DNA of 64,000 bases, taken from positions 22,079,316 to 22,143,315 of the forward strand of contig NC_091098.1 of NCBI RefSeq assembly GCF_024713975.1. The letters run 5' to 3'. Origin of the DNA: Paralichthys olivaceus (Eukaryota; Chordata; Actinopteri; Pleuronectiformes; Paralichthyidae). The notes beneath the pieces are model-generated. The model was not told the origin of the DNA. It made no database searches and was given only the letters and a program-made list of their open reading frames with translations. A program made the position numbers and the translations under genes. Within the stretch, counting starts at the first letter, position 1. Every line of letters starts with the position of its first letter. Below, piece after piece: positions 11,972-25,124 of this stretch.

Positions 11972-14900
11972 CTAGTCGTGCTGTTCCCCCGGCTCTATTG
12001 CAGTGTCTTTGCTGTATGAATTGTCAGCATCGCCCTCTGTTGACAAGTCAGGTGAACTACTAGCAGAAGAAGGGACCTCCTTGTTGCTGGCCGAGTCCTC
12101 TCCATCACAGACGCCGCTGCTACTCTCCGCATTGTCCTGTTCAAAGCTTGTGCTCTCCTCTGATGGAGCAGGCGGCTCAGGTTCGTCCACAGTGCTTTCA
12201 TCCTCCTTAGTGTGAACATCTCCTGTCTCAGATGAGCTTCCTTCCCTTTCAGAGGATTCTGTCCTTGTGCTTACAGGCTCTGAAGAACAAAGTGGAAGAA
12301 TTGCGCTGTTAGATTCTGAGAAAATGTTGATCTGTGGGTTTTAATAGTCATTTTAAGGATTTTTTTAATTTGAAGCAGAATGTATGAGTTGAAACATCAG
12401 TGTTAGGTGATGAGGGTAACATTTAATTCTGATAAAGCTGCTTATTATGCTGTGGTAGGAAAATATCACTGTAAGAGATAAGAAGCAATTAAAGAGATAA
12501 ACTTAAATATCACAGTTGGTGTAAAGCTGGATTTACTGTTGACTAAAGGACGTTTTAAGAGTCCCACAGTTTTTGTCAGGTTTTAATTTATACACCACTT
12601 AAGTTCATGTTGTCATTAGTCTACACGTGATGATACTGAAGATACAATTAACCTTGAACTCCACTGAAAAGGAGACCACCATTGTTCTAATTACATTCAG
12701 ATGTGCATACAAATTGGGACAATTTCAGTGAGCAGATGCTCTGTGGTGTAAAGCCTTTGTAACAATGAAAAGGAGAAGGCCTGGGAGGTGCTTTGCTCTT
12801 TAAAATCTTGATTCAGCTTCCTTTGCATTGTCTCATGCAAACTGCAGAAACTTGAAGTCCCCATGTGATGTCTCCATGTCTGCTGTAGCCCCAATATGAA
12901 GTTAAATGTTTTAATATGTAGCCTCTGTCATAACCTAAGAGCCAACGGCTTTGGTATGACCCCTTAATAGCACTTAGTGACCTCCTTCACTTCTGGTTGC
13001 ACGTCATGAATACCCTTAAGCAGAAAGTCCAGAATAAGCCCCTTGATCTAAATTTATACAATTAACAGCGACAAGACCGCAAAGACACTCAAGTTCTTCA
13101 GTTCTTGGAGAGTGATAAAGAACACAACCTGCAGAAGACTTCGCCACAGGGCTTATCAGAATGAGAATAAACACTAGTTTGTTTCATGCAAACTAAAATC
13201 ATAAGCCTGAGTCTGACTTGTTTTATTACATAAGTGTAAAACTGCTATAAAACTGTACAACAGTGTTGTGCGTGTATGCAGAGGGTTAGGTTAGCTTAGA
13301 GATTTGCCCAGGGAAAGAGCTAGGGTGACTGTTTGGCATCTGGGCAGCAGCAGCCCCCCCCCCCCCCCCCCGGTCTTTACACTTTTGTAAGGGTGCAACT
13401 AAACTACTAGATGTTAATGGATAGACAACTACCCATTAACACTCAGCACATATCCACAGTTTTGCTGCTGTTAAGTTTTAATACTTAAACCAAAGTGTGC
13501 ATGAGTTCACACTTACTGTGATCACAAGTTGTGTCACAAGACGTTCCACTTTGGTTATCTTGACCACAGGACACTTCTAAAGATTCTGGCATCTCTGACA
13601 AGCTCTCCGACTCTTGACGACAAGAGGACTCTTTTTTTCCATCTTCTGTTTCCTCCTCTTCCTTTTCATCAAACTTGAGCCTCTTGACCTCTTGCCTGTC
13701 AGCATCAGAATCCTCCTCCTCCTCGAGGTGTTTGTTTTTTGTCCCACTGTTTGGTGTTATTTCAGCCTCTGATAGCGAGGGATCACTGCAGCAATGACAG
13801 AAATGCAAGAAATCGGTTCATCGACATTTGAACCAATGTGACGGAAACAGTGCCACGTCTGTTCTCGTTACTTTCAATTACCTCATGTGTTGCTCCTCCA
13901 CCTCCTCTGTGGTTGGCTCTGGCTCTTTGCCCACTGGACAGTCAGGAAGCCCATTGGTGGAGAGCGAAGTTGACAATGACAACTTTGGTCTGTTGAGTGG
14001 TTTTGGTGTGGCTGGTCCATTTACATTTCGACTGCAAGAAAAGAAAAAGACAATTTTTCATAAACATCATAGGAGCTGATCGGCAACACTACTAAGAGTC
14101 AAATTAACAAGGAAGACTGATCTGTCGTCAATATGGTGTGATTGTCTGTTGGTTATCTGCTCTAAATTAAAATAATGATGTGAATGAGGCAAGTTTCAAT
14201 TTGTGGAAGTCAATCCCTCACAAGTATGTTGCTCCTACCTGTCTGAATATAGAGTCGAGTTACCAGGAAACATTACTCCATTCATTCTGTTTACACTGGA
14301 CGCACCGTTTTTCCTTCAAAGAAGCACAAAGGCACAAAAACAACAGCTCAGTTTAACTTTGTGTGACAACATAAGCAAGTTCAAGGTAGCTGTAAATGTG
14401 CATGAGTAGCAGGAATACTGTGTTCATCAGTGCACTTACTCTGACGTGGGATACACACAGCTGACAACCCTTACATTCTGAAATACATAAATAACAATTT
14501 ATAATTAAGAATCATTTTTTATAGCCAGTGGAGATTTGTTAAATCAGTAATCACAAGTATATCTTATCTTGAGTGAAAACACATTGTATTAATGTCTGTG
14601 GACAAAGTAGTGTGGTGTCATACTGACCTTCTCCAAACCCCTGAGAAACTTGTCTGTTCCTGTGTAGTTTCTATTGGGGTCCATCAGCAGTTCACACAGA
14701 CGCTGGATGGTGAATGGGATTCTAGAATATTTAGCAAGGAATAAATTTGAGATTAGACACACACAGCCATATCACAGCCAGGTACAACACTGCTTTGAGA
14801 AATTGCCAAAGCAGGATGCATTAGAGCAAAGAGAGGGAAAAAACTGTCTGACGCATACCACTTGGTGCTATCTGGCATTGACATGCGTCTTGTGTGGTCT

Positions 14901-17377
14901 GATCACAAGGGGACAGCTCTAAGAAAAGGTGTGAATACACCCAAGACACTCTGGGTGGCATTGAGATCCAGTTCCCCAGGCAACATTTAGTCCTCGGCCA
15001 CACTGAAGGAACGCCTACTCAAGTGGCATCCTCTGTTTAAGTCCATTTACGTATCAATTCATAGTTACCCATACTATTCAGCTGGTTGTCATATCATGTT
15101 AGCTGGCCTTGTCCACAAGGTCTGAAAATATTGACAAGTCCATAGACATATTTTACAAGTGTGTCAAACATCTTAGACAATTTGGTTTGACTGGAATACA
15201 CCAAGAACAATCTACAGAAAACTAGTAGAACTAGTAGATTTTACTGCATTTAAAAATTACATTTTAAGTAGCTGTAGAAAAAAACAACTATCCCGGTCAA
15301 TGATGAATAAATTACACCACAGAAAATTTCAGATGTGATTTTAATTCCATGATATATGAATTTGTTTTTTGTATATGTTTCATTCACTCCTAAATATCTC
15401 CTTGTGGCCATGTCTTAATTCAGTTGATAACAATACTAATAAGGACATGGAGAGGCGTTGCATTTGTGTAATTGAACTTCCTTATCACGTAATTTAATAC
15501 ATGAACTTGTGTATTTTGTTAGTAAAAGTGAGTTGTTATTATTAGATTTACTCACCCATTGTAACCATCCACTATTTTCAAGATCCTCGTCTTCATCTCT
15601 TCAAAGGGAACATACTCGACATTGGGATTATGTGAGGCTCTCTGTTCTGGTGTTGAAGCCTGGAAATCATCCATGACTTTCTCCAACTTAAACATGAAGT
15701 ACTGTTTTAACTGTGACCACAGGATCCTGGAAGGTGTTGGAAAAGCAAGTAGATATGTCAGCCACACAAAAGAATAAAAAGTCTTGGAACACATTTTTGA
15801 CAAGTAGATTTCAGTCAGACTCAGTCTGTCATCACTCACAGTGGCTGTCCTGTCTTGGCGACATGACACAGGAACTGCTCTAGTACAGGACAGGTCTCTT
15901 TCTTCGCTTTCTTCTCAAAATCTGCAATTACAAATACCCACGTGAAAAAAATGAAAAATCTGGTACACATAGTACACGAATCTGACATGAACCTAAACAC
16001 ACATGATCAACCCGTTATAGTATGAAAATACCTTTAGTACACTAGTATTTTTTTCTGTATTTACAACCGTATACATCAATAACTCTAAACTAATCAATCA
16101 GCATGATCAAGACATAGTTGAGTGGCAAAATAACTGATGTAGGAATTTAACAATTATTATAGATAGATACTTTTTTTGTAATTGTAGACAGAAGTAGTGG
16201 CAGTTATTACTTTAGGCCTGATACTATGAAACTCACAAAAAAAATCAGGCTATCAAAAAGCCTCCTGCAGGACAAGTGACAGAAAAACAATCCTGCTTTC
16301 AGTTTATAGATGAACAGTAAAACATCTCCTGACAGTCAGCTATTGACAGTGACCCTGAAGAAATGATCTTAATAGAACAGGAAATAGTCCATGTAACTGA
16401 GCATAGCAGAGAACAAAGAGATCTAAACTTATTTATTATTTGCGTTAATTTATTGACACTGACATTGCATTTCGCTCCGTGCTTTCCAGCTGAACATAAC
16501 AATTCCTATTGATATAATGTATCAATGAACATGACCTGGATCCGTGTATGGGTTAGTGAACAGGTCTTAGGGCCTCAGCGTTCAGGGGGTCTCAGGACCA
16601 AAGCCTCTGTAAGAAGTGACTGGCAACACTTCTTGTTTTTAAAGTGCTCAGTTAAAAGAATACAGACATGGAATGATTTAAAAAATACACATCATTTGTT
16701 AATTCATGTTTTTTTTAACCAAAAGTCACCATTGGCCATTTGGAGCCGATGAGCAAGAATTATAACTTTTTATTATGAATTATGACAAGAATCATGCAGG
16801 AAACTCAAATTAGGTTGAAGACCGTATTAGACTTTATGAGGGAACTGAAGTCACTCCTCAATAACAATACTTCAAGCTAACGTTGCTACAACATAAGACC
16901 ATTCAGGACTGTGAAATTTGAATTCAATAAAAGTGATTATCTTTGAAAACCCATTGTGGGAGACATGCAGACACTCTGTCAAACACCAATCTCAGTCTAC
17001 AACATGGAAAGTTACAGTGAAAGTTAGCAAGTTAGCATGTTTACGGTGTCGTTACCCAGCAACCTGTTTACATAACCGCGTCAGTGGGAGAAAGAGGATA
17101 AACTCGTTTTTAATTTAAAATAACAATATGACCAAGTTACTTCTTGTGTAAGGTGTTATCGCTGTGCTAGCCAACATTAGGCCAGGCAGAATGACACCAG
17201 TGTGCCTCTTCTAAACGCCACTCGATGATGCTAAGCTAAGCTACGTAGTTAGCAAAAGACATTACAGAGGTTTTCACACCAAAACAAACGTGAAACACAT
17301 TCGCTGACTACGAATCGCTCGCGCGGATACGCGTTAGCATCACCTTGAAACGCTTCCAGCAACGCGTCGAGGTCCAT
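11972..17377 (-). CDS. ppp4r2: Protein phosphatase 4 regulatory subunit 2, nine exons
   Basis: This is the regulatory subunit of PP4 (PP4C-R2-R3 complex), which in other vertebrates dephosphorylates gamma-H2AX and RPA2 and acts at centrosomes. The exons are 17344-17377, 15840-15921, 15556-15726, 14628-14721, 14440-14477, 14239-14313, 13882-14031, 13517-13785 and 11972-12279, giving 1221 nt or 406 residues. The conserved N-terminal half shows [59 protein letters not shown] and [14 protein letters not shown]. Then come [11 protein letters not shown] and [10 protein letters not shown]. The C-terminal half is acidic and low-complexity, with the nuclear-localisation-like [11 protein letters not shown], as in human. 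It is head-to-head with eif4e3. A C18 run at 13354-13371 lies in the last intron. The teleost copy (a or b) cannot be told here. Confidence 0.95.
13354..13371 (+). repeat. C18 homopolymer in the last ppp4r2 intron
   Basis: Reads as G18 on the sense strand of ppp4r2, preceded by a CAG run. Length-variable and error-prone. Confidence 0.8.
14722..15555. other. ppp4r2 intron 3, no feature
   Basis: An 834-bp intron of ordinary composition. The open frames within it match no known protein and lack splice context. Confidence 0.4.
15922..17343. other. ppp4r2 intron 1, no feature
   Basis: About 1.4 kb between the short first exon and exon 2. It is AT-rich with no recognisable repeat. The part near 17300 becomes CpG-rich and belongs to the promoter island. 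Confidence 0.4.
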
Positions 17378-17850
17378 TTCTGTGTCCAGTCCCTGGCAGG
17401 AAGTACTGGCTAGCTAGCAGTAGCACCAGGTAGCTAGCTAGCTAACGAGCAGAGCTAGCGGCCGCTGCGCACGCGCACCGTTACGTATGCACACTTGCGG
17501 AAGTTGCGTTTATTCAGAAATCAACACACACACAAAAAAAAAACACCTCGTAACCAGCAGGACGGAAGTGTTGGACGTTCTCACGCTGCACAACAAGTGG
17601 TTTAGTCAAAGTGAGTGTGGAGGTCGGAGGGTCGCAGGCTGTCAGCGGGCTGCGTCGCTTTTCTCCCCCCCCCCCCCCGTTGTTGTGACGGCGCAAACCG
17701 GCGGAGCGACCAATGAGTCAGCAGCTGATCTAGGTTCACTTTACCTAACCAGCCCACTGAGAGGAAACGGTGGGACGCATCTCCATCAAGAGGTCCGCTT
17801 CGTTTTATTTCTGCAGAGCGGTTCTGGTTCCTCCAGAGGCGACGCAAACA
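17378..17850. promoter_or_regulatory. Bidirectional promoter between ppp4r2 and eif4e3
   Basis: Only 473 bp separate the two start codons on opposite strands. The spacer is CpG-rich and TATA-less. It carries a perfect NRF1 palindrome TGCGCACGCGCA (17466-17477), two ETS sites (GCGGAAGT 17497-17504; CGGAAGTG 17563-17570), a CCAAT box (17710-17714) overlapping an AP-1/MARE-like TGAGTCAGCA (17714-17723), and a GCTA-rich stretch near 17410-17455. NRF1 and GABP-type ETS sites are typical of vertebrate bidirectional housekeeping promoters. That it drives both genes is inferred from the layout. Confidence 0.75.
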
Positions 17851-20476
17851 ATGGCAGTTCCCGTAGCTGCGTTACCGCTGAGCGCCTCGTCCAGCCCGGG
17901 TCTGCTGGAGCACAACATCCACATCAGCGACATGGATCTCGGGAGGATTCCAGGCGACAGTGACATCGACAACCTGCCTTTACACTCGCCGTGGACCTTC
18001 TGGCTCGACAGGTAACAACACTGCTCTCTCTTCCTCCATCTTCCAGTCAAGGGGGATGCACCTTTTTCTAATGGGAACAAAGAAAGCAGAGGATCAGGGC
18101 CCGAGGGTAAAGAAGCAGCTGTAACCCAGATCACTGGTGTTTAATGGTGTTTTAACAGAGACGCAGCTATTGTCTGTTGTAATAACACACATATAAAATG
18201 ATAGAAGTGCCTGTTGTTGTATTTGATGCAGCTTTTCAGCCTGCTTGTTTTTTCCGTGACCTACATACCCAAGTCCTTCACTTAGCAGTCTCTTAAAATA
18301 AACACAAGCACGTAATTTTGACCAACTGGCTCCAACATAATAACACAACTGGATTTCACACAAGGTCGTTTAGAGTGTATCTATCTGCCTTCACTTGTAT
18401 TACAGCAGCACAGGCTGTACAGTTATAAAAACCTGTTGATCCACTGCTCATGTGCCTGTTCTCAAAGATCATTATTTTAAAACCCGGCATTATTAGAAAC
18501 ACAGCTCCCAATTTAGCATTCCCAGCTTTGCACAAGATTGACACAGCAGAATGCAACAGACAGTTAGCATGAGCGTCATCAACCAGACGCTGCTGCGATC
18601 AAATGGGGTCAGAGTTGTTTACTGTTTACTGGCTTATTTGTCATCTGATCCCCCCCCCCCCAAAACCTGCCTGCTCATGGGCCTCTGACCTGAAAAGTGT
18701 CTGGTCAGTTTGTGAGATCTTCACAAGCTTTAGATTCAAATAATCATTAGACTCTGATTAAATGTCTGTGTTAGTCAAAGTCAACTTTATTAACATTTCT
18801 GCCATATGTACACTCGGACATAGACGGGACTGAAGTGCTGTTTCTTATAAGCAGACAGAACATTTAAGAATGCAAGTACTCAAAACAAAGTTAGCATAAC
18901 ATTAGTGCACACATAGTATGCAGTCATACGGCACACAGTGGACAGGATGACAATAGGTCAAACCAGAATAGTGCAAAATGGATTGAGAGTGTCTTTGTTT
19001 TCAGATCTCTACCAGGAACAACAGCTGCTGAGTGTGAATCAAACTTGAAGAAAATCTACACCGTGGAGAGTGTCCAGGTGAGATTCTTTTTAAAACACGG
19101 CTGCAGCTGGAGCGTGGTGTCACACGTTACTACTTTTCAGTAGAAAATTTCTTTATTCATGCACAAATCAAGATGTTGAGATGTTTATCTTCACACAGCT
19201 GAGTTGTTTGTTTTCCTCCCAAGTGCACTGAGGCCAAACCAACATGGTGTCGGAAGCCTTAAATAAAACAGTCTTATCAGGAGACACTGAATGCTTTGTG
19301 TTTCACTGATGACTTGACAATAAACCCAGTGTGGAGGATCTAGTGGACGCACTGATAGCACCCCTATATAGTGTGCATACAGGTCCTTCACATGTACAAT
19401 ATATTCAGCCTGATTCTTTTTAAGCTTGTTTTACCTCTTTTGTCTTGGTGGTTTTGTCCAATCCTCTGCCAACATGATTAGTGAATCAGCCATTGAACAT
19501 GTTGGGTCAGGATTAATAAACAAGGTTACTTCTTGTGGTTAGCAATGAGGAAAGTACTCTGTGGCTTGATATGTGAAACTGCACTCCCGGTGCCAGTAAA
19601 TGACTCAATATATTGCTCTGTTTCCCTGTTCACCTTCACTCTGGAGTAGAACTTCTGGAGAGTTTACAACAACATACCCGGTGTCTCCAGCTTACCACTG
19701 AGATGTAGCTATCATCTGATGAGAGGAGAAAGGAAACCACTCTGGTGAGTTTGGCTTAATGATTAATGAATGTAAATTGCATGTTCAGGCATAAAATACC
19801 TGATATTACTTGCTGGTTTGCACACAGGGAAGAAGAAAGCAATGCTAAAGGTGGTGTTTGGAAAATGAAAGTACCCAAAGAGAGCACTGTAAGTGATGTA
19901 TAATATTCATTATTTGCTATTTGTGTATCAGTTCTTGCTGCTGTAATGGCTCTCTTTTGTCTTCATATTTTTAGTCTTCTGTATGGAAGGAGTTGCTGCT
20001 GGCTACCATTGGAGAACAGTTCAGTGATTATTGTCCCTCAGGTAAATTTTTTCACCGCTCAGGTTTTAGCAAATAAATCATTGCTGTTATTGTTCTGTAT
20101 AATATCTGAACAATACTCTAGTTCTGAGATTCATAAAAGTCATACTCTATTGCTGTTCTTGCAGATGATGAAGTAGTCGGTGTCAGCGTCAGTGTGAGAG
20201 ACAGAGAAGACATCGTTCAGGTCTGGAATGGAAACGCTTCCTGTGCTACTGATTCAAACATCTTAGGAAGGATCTACGAGCTTCTTCCACAAATACCTTT
20301 CAAAGCAGTGTTTTACAAACGTGAGTATTTTTCTTTGAACGTTAACAATTATGTCTCAGGTTTATGTAAATGGATTGATAATAACACTACATAATATGAC
20401 ATCATTGTTCTTGTTTTCTTATATTTCAGCACATGAGCAACACCACGCTTTTGAAGGAGGTCGATCAAGACATTAG
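17851..20476 (+). CDS. eif4e3: Eukaryotic translation initiation factor 4E type 3, seven exons
   Basis: This is a class III eIF4E. It binds the mRNA cap with a single aromatic residue rather than the usual sandwich and can compete with eIF4E1. The exons are 17851-18011, 19005-19077, 19650-19744, 19828-19888, 19975-20041, 20165-20320 and 20430-20476, giving 660 nt or 219 residues. Landmarks are [93 protein letters not shown] and the C-terminal [10 protein letters not shown]. The start [11 protein letters not shown] was chosen because fish orthologues begin in this way; an upstream in-frame ATG at 17770 would add an unsupported extension. Every frame is open. Confidence 0.95.
18776..18990 (-). 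repeat. Teleost repeat related to a non-LTR 3' end
   Basis: It begins GTCAAAGTCAACTTTATTAA followed by CATTTCTGCCATATGTACAC, the reverse of a common fish retrotransposon tail (AATAAAGTTGACTTTGAC on minus). It lies in eif4e3 intron 1 just before exon 2. The family name is uncertain. Confidence 0.45.
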
Positions 20477-22710
20477 CACATTTTCTACACCCGAACCCTC
20501 CAGACACACAATATTTTTCCTTGCTTACGAACGTGTTGCGGACTGTGATACATCGGCAAATTTTGATGCTGTTGAGTTCATAGTTGCTTAATGTATCATC
20601 TTAATTACCTCAAATGGAGCCCATGTATTATGAAGCTCAGCCGATGCAGTTTCACATCTTCTGAGCACTACTGTCATTCATACTGATTTCCCAAATAACT
20701 TTTATTTTAGCTAAAAGCAAAAACAATTTTAGTTTCATTTTATCAATAGTAGTTTTTATATGTTTTTATACTGCATAGTTTTGCAAAAAACCTTTAATGA
20801 AAACAGCAGATCATTGTTTAGATGTATTAACAACAATATCATCGACCTGCAGAGCTGGAGCGCCCCTTGTCCCTGCCCCCACCCACCGTTTTAGACCTTT
20901 TTTACTTTATACTTATTGTCTGTGTTTTTAAAGGAAACACAAACTTTAAGAGCATTTGTTTGACCTTTATTTGGGCAGACAGCCAAGGAAATCTGAGTGA
21001 CGGATTTCGAGTGCTGCTTAAAGCCGTTCACGATTATGCCACCAGTGTCTCATAGAGTGGTAAAATTCAGTTTCAGCCTAGATGATGTTAATATGAATTC
21101 TCAGTTTCCTTTTCTTAGTGGGTCTGGAGCTTGTGCCTGTGTAAGTCTAAAACGGTAGCTGGCATGGCTCACACACGTGTTGGTCTAAAACAGTGGGGGA
21201 CAGAGCCTCTCTGGCTGAGTATGTGTCTGAGTCTGTACTAAAGTATATTTTGAGCAGTTTTTTGAGCACAGATAAAGCCTGGCCTCCAATATAAATACTT
21301 TTTTTTATCTATAAGTAGAGAACTAGTTCCACAAAGCAAAGCTTTACCTTAACAATACATTACAAGGCTTTTCTAGTCAGCTCTCTTCTCTGTTTTGTAT
21401 GTCACAGCCAAAACACTGTTGCCTATACAAGAGAACATAAATATTTAGTTTGCTGTAATGCTAATATGTGAACAGAAAATTGCACATTCTTTTTTAATTG
21501 TTTTCTTCGTTAGGTAATGAGTGAGTTATTAGTAGAATATGTTTTTGTCACGTTAAAATGACCTCAGTACACAAACTATCATGAGTAGATGCTGAGAAAT
21601 ATATGCAATCATTTCTATTCTGTAGATCAAACTTGCAGTGTTGTGGATGTCCCAAATAAAGCACTTTGTTTCTTACTGTAACTGTATATGACATCAGAGA
21701 GTCCCTCCAAGATTATATGGAGCTGTGGCACCTGAGACCAAATACGCTTTGGCTTTGTGTCACCTTTTTCTGATGACGTGTAAAACAGTTTTTTGTTATG
21801 AGTTATGATTTGTTTGCTTTTAGTACTAATTAATATTTTTGTATTCATATGACCTGTGTTAAAACCCTACATTCGGAAAGCAGATAAAAACTAATTATCT
21901 CATGACTCAGAGAGATCTGTCACATGGGGCACAAAAATAAACCTGTTGCTCTTTTGTGGGTATTTTAATGAGTTTGTACAATTTGTTGAGGTCATGCAAT
22001 CAGTGCAGCAGGGTCAAATCTGTGTGAAACATGTCATCAGATGGTTTTCCACTGCTGCTCCAAAACAATTTCAGTGTCCCTCAAATCCATAGCTTGTTTT
22101 CTGTGTTCTTACATGTAATGGGTTGTATATGTGTTAATGAAATTTAGGAAGTTAAAGCATTGTACAACTCACCAAAGGCGCCTTTCCTGTGTGTTTAGGT
22201 ATTAAGTGTATGACTGATGGGGTGAGAATGTCGATTATAGGCTGCAAAGAACAGAGCATAATTTCTTTAGTGGTTGTAAAAAAAAATACTGAGACATTTT
22301 AGAGTAATCTCTACAGAGATATGGAGTATGCATTGAAATGCTGCTATGATTCATCAATAAATCAAATATTTAATTATTTAAAATGCTGGTGTCTCTGCTA
22401 AAGTCAATTCACAGAGTTAGTTTTCGCACCACTGACTTTGCCAAGCTTTCTTTTGTCGTCTCTGTATTTTCCTTTTTTCATGTAATGATTTTTTAAACAA
22501 ATGCAGTACATAAATACACACAAGAGAAGAAACCACACTGTCCCCCTGCACATATACAGACCTTGTAACCGATTGTTGATCTTAGACTGTGCCTTGTGTT
22601 TACCAGCAGTTCAGAATGTTAATGTCACCTGTGTTCATGTTGGCATGTTGGACTTTTATCATGTGTCTCTGTTAAATTGTACATGTGTTTGAAAAATAAA
22701 GTCACTGAAA
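20477..22710 (+). other. Likely eif4e3 3' UTR
   Basis: Non-coding AT-rich sequence downstream of the stop. Candidate AATAAA signals occur at 21655-21660 and 22695-22700. The second would give a 3' UTR of about 2.2 kb. I saw no gene or repeat body. Confidence 0.4.
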
Positions 22711-24359
22711 GCTCTACATGTTGTTGTTGTGAATAGTTGCGTAACGAGGATATCAATACTGGGGGAAAAAGCATGTTTGATTTGGACTGTCGGACCATGT
22801 TTTTCTAGAAACTATGGCCAGGTCAGATGGTGTTCATGGGGTTGTTCATTATTTCCACTTATTGTAATTATCAAGGCATTGCATGACCGTGATAATAACA
22901 TTGTCCATACTGAGCCTTTGAAAAGCTTTGATTTCACATAGAATCAAGTCAGAAGGAAACCAATGCTTCATGACAACCAGCAAGAAAATACCTCCCTCGT
23001 GTGGCTGCCTACAAGTATTAACACTAAAAATAAGAATATAACCTTCCTCCAATACAAGGATTGTATCTGTCAACAATGAACTATAATTACTGATCATATG
23101 TAGGAAAGAAGCAAGGTTATTTTTTTGTCTCTTATCTTATTTTTTTGTTTTGTTTTGCATATGTTGACCTTAGTTGCTTATTATTAAAATGTATTTACAC
23201 AGTAAACAAGCCTATTTTGTTCCCCACTAAAGAGAAGAGCATATGCACCCCAAGATATACGTGATAACTCCTCTTCTGCAGGCTGGACAGTTCACACTAC
23301 ACAATGTCACTGATACTGTCAATCTCAAATATTTATTTTTTATATCATTACAAAAAAAAGTAAAAAAAAAAAGTATTTCCACTTTATGCTGCTTCATACT
23401 TCTACTCTGATATATTTCAGAGAGAATTATTGTATCTCAATCCACTGCATTTATTTGGCAGCTTTAGTTCCTTTAAAATGCAGATTTTAAACAATAGATA
23501 ATATAAAGGAAAAACTGTTAAAACACACTGTTAAAGATTTTAAAAGTGGTTTTGAACATTTTCGCTTCAGAAGAAGAAACTTTGTCATTTCAAATGTCTG
23601 AGTTGTTAAAAGCTTTTTCCTCTGAAGTTCTCAAATGCTTCAATGATCCATCTCACCACAAATCAAAGAGAGAAACCAGCTCTCACAATATATCTAATGT
23701 CCCTGTACATAAAACTGTTCTTCGTGTATTTTACCGTAGCTTCACTTGCTGCTTCAGTATAGGTGATCTAATAATGCCATGGAGCTTAATAAAACAATTC
23801 TATAATCGGTCTATAAAGTACTTTTATTTTAAAAATGTATCTACATTTTACTCGCCTGTACTCTGAGATTGAATGTGCTCTTGAAAATGTTTATCATGTG
23901 ACATGTTGCGCACAAAGGGTAAACAAGAAGCAGATTGTCTACTCTGGAGTTGGTAGAATAGTAAATACTACAAACAAACAACATCAATGGTGAAGGAGCA
24001 GTTTTCACACATGACCATCAGAGAATGTGCACATGATTAAGTTGAATGCCTAAGCTATAGATATAGAGTGTACAGAGTGGATGAACTGCCTTTATATGCT
24101 CTGGGGTCTGTATGGTCAGTGATACAGAGAGACATGACACCTCTATTGCACAACTTGACACTGGACTGTGAAGCCTCACTGTGGCTGTGCACTACAAGCT
24201 CTAACTTTATGTGCAATGTCAATGTAAGCATATTATTATTATTATCTTAAAATGTGTATAAAAGTTAATAACATGACTTTCTACTCTTCCTCAAATACTA
24301 ATACTAATATATATCAACAGTTCACTATAACAGAGGAGCCAATCATTTCTTTTGCCAAA
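22711..24359. other. eif4e3-foxp1 spacer, no gene seen
   Basis: AT-rich, with T and A homopolymers near 23120-23370. The open frames have no recognisable homology and no coding character. Confidence 0.4.
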
Positions 24360-24671
24360 GGGATAGTTCACCCCAAAATGAAAATGCACTCATTATTTAC
24401 TCACCACTATGCCAATGGAGGGGTGGGTGAAGTGTTTGAGTCCACAAAACACTTTTGGAGTCTCAGGGGTAAACAGCACTGCAGCCAAATCCAGTACGAT
24501 TGGGGTAAATGGTGTCCAATTCTTCAAACATAAAACAACAACAGAAAATCAATTGTATTGGATTTGGCTGCACCGCTGTTTACCCCTGAAACTCAAACAC
24601 TTCACCCACCCCTCCGCTGGCATGGTGGTGATAGACAATGAGTGAATTTTCATTTCGGGGTGAACTATCCC
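24360..24671. mobile_element. Palindromic (foldback) MITE, complete
   Basis: The ends are exact inverted repeats: GGGATAGTTCACCCC (24360-24374) and GGGGTGAACTATCCC (24657-24671). The homology continues inward (GGGTGGGTGAAGTGTTTGAG against its complement near 24595; GCAGCCAAATCCAG against TTGGATTTGGCTGC near 24560), so almost the whole 312 bp can fold into one hairpin with a loop near 24500-24550. It has no coding capacity. The same terminal sequence recurs at 55657. It lies about 290 bp upstream of the CRE in the foxp1 promoter region. Confidence 0.75.
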
Positions 24672-24965
24672 TGATATTTGATAGGATTCACTGAGGAGAA
24701 ACATATGTAATATCAGGGAATATAAAAACAACATTCAGGATTTTATGTTTTATATAAATATCAATATAAACAATGGCCTTGAGTTAATATCTTGACGTAC
24801 AGGAGAAGCCGAGCAGACGATTGACGGATGAATCATAACTAACCATAAAAAACAAAACTGATCTATTAAACAACACAAACATTTTATTTTATTTTATTTT
24901 TTTAACTTAAAAACCAAAAGAAGCGAAAATCTCTCGATGATCTCAAACAGTCCCGCGTGTCGCCA

Positions 24966-24973
24966 TGACGTCA
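24966..24973. promoter_or_regulatory. Full CRE palindrome in the presumed foxp1 promoter
   Basis: TGACGTCA lies within about 150 bp upstream of the first foxp1 exon donor, at the left edge of a CpG-rich stretch (24955-25680). CREB/ATF proteins bind this octamer; use at foxp1 is inferred from position only. Confidence 0.45.
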
Positions 24974-25019
24974 CCACTGTTTACTTTCACCTAAGCCACG
25001 CCCTCTGTTAGCAACTTGT

Positions 25020-25124
25020 GGCTAGCTCGGCTACAGGGAAGCAGCAGCAGCAGCAGCAGCTCCGAGGTTCCGCTCCTTCAGACGCCGACACGAGTCCAAC
25101 ACTGTCCGTCCGCTCCTAACTCCG
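25020..25124 (+). other. foxp1: Probable non-coding first exon of foxp1
   Basis: A GC-rich segment with a (GCA)6-7 run at 25041-25060 ends at CTAACTCCG followed by a strong donor GTGAGTG (25125). It lies in a CpG-rich island. The next acceptor in frame with foxp1 is at 27807, whose exon has a short 5' UTR before the ATG at 27822. The 5' end of this exon is not determined. Confidence 0.5.

Noticed and set aside
17487-17963. A 158-codon plus-strand frame over the eif4e3 promoter and first exon
   Set aside because: The frame differs from the eif4e3 frame and runs through CpG promoter sequence; no family match.
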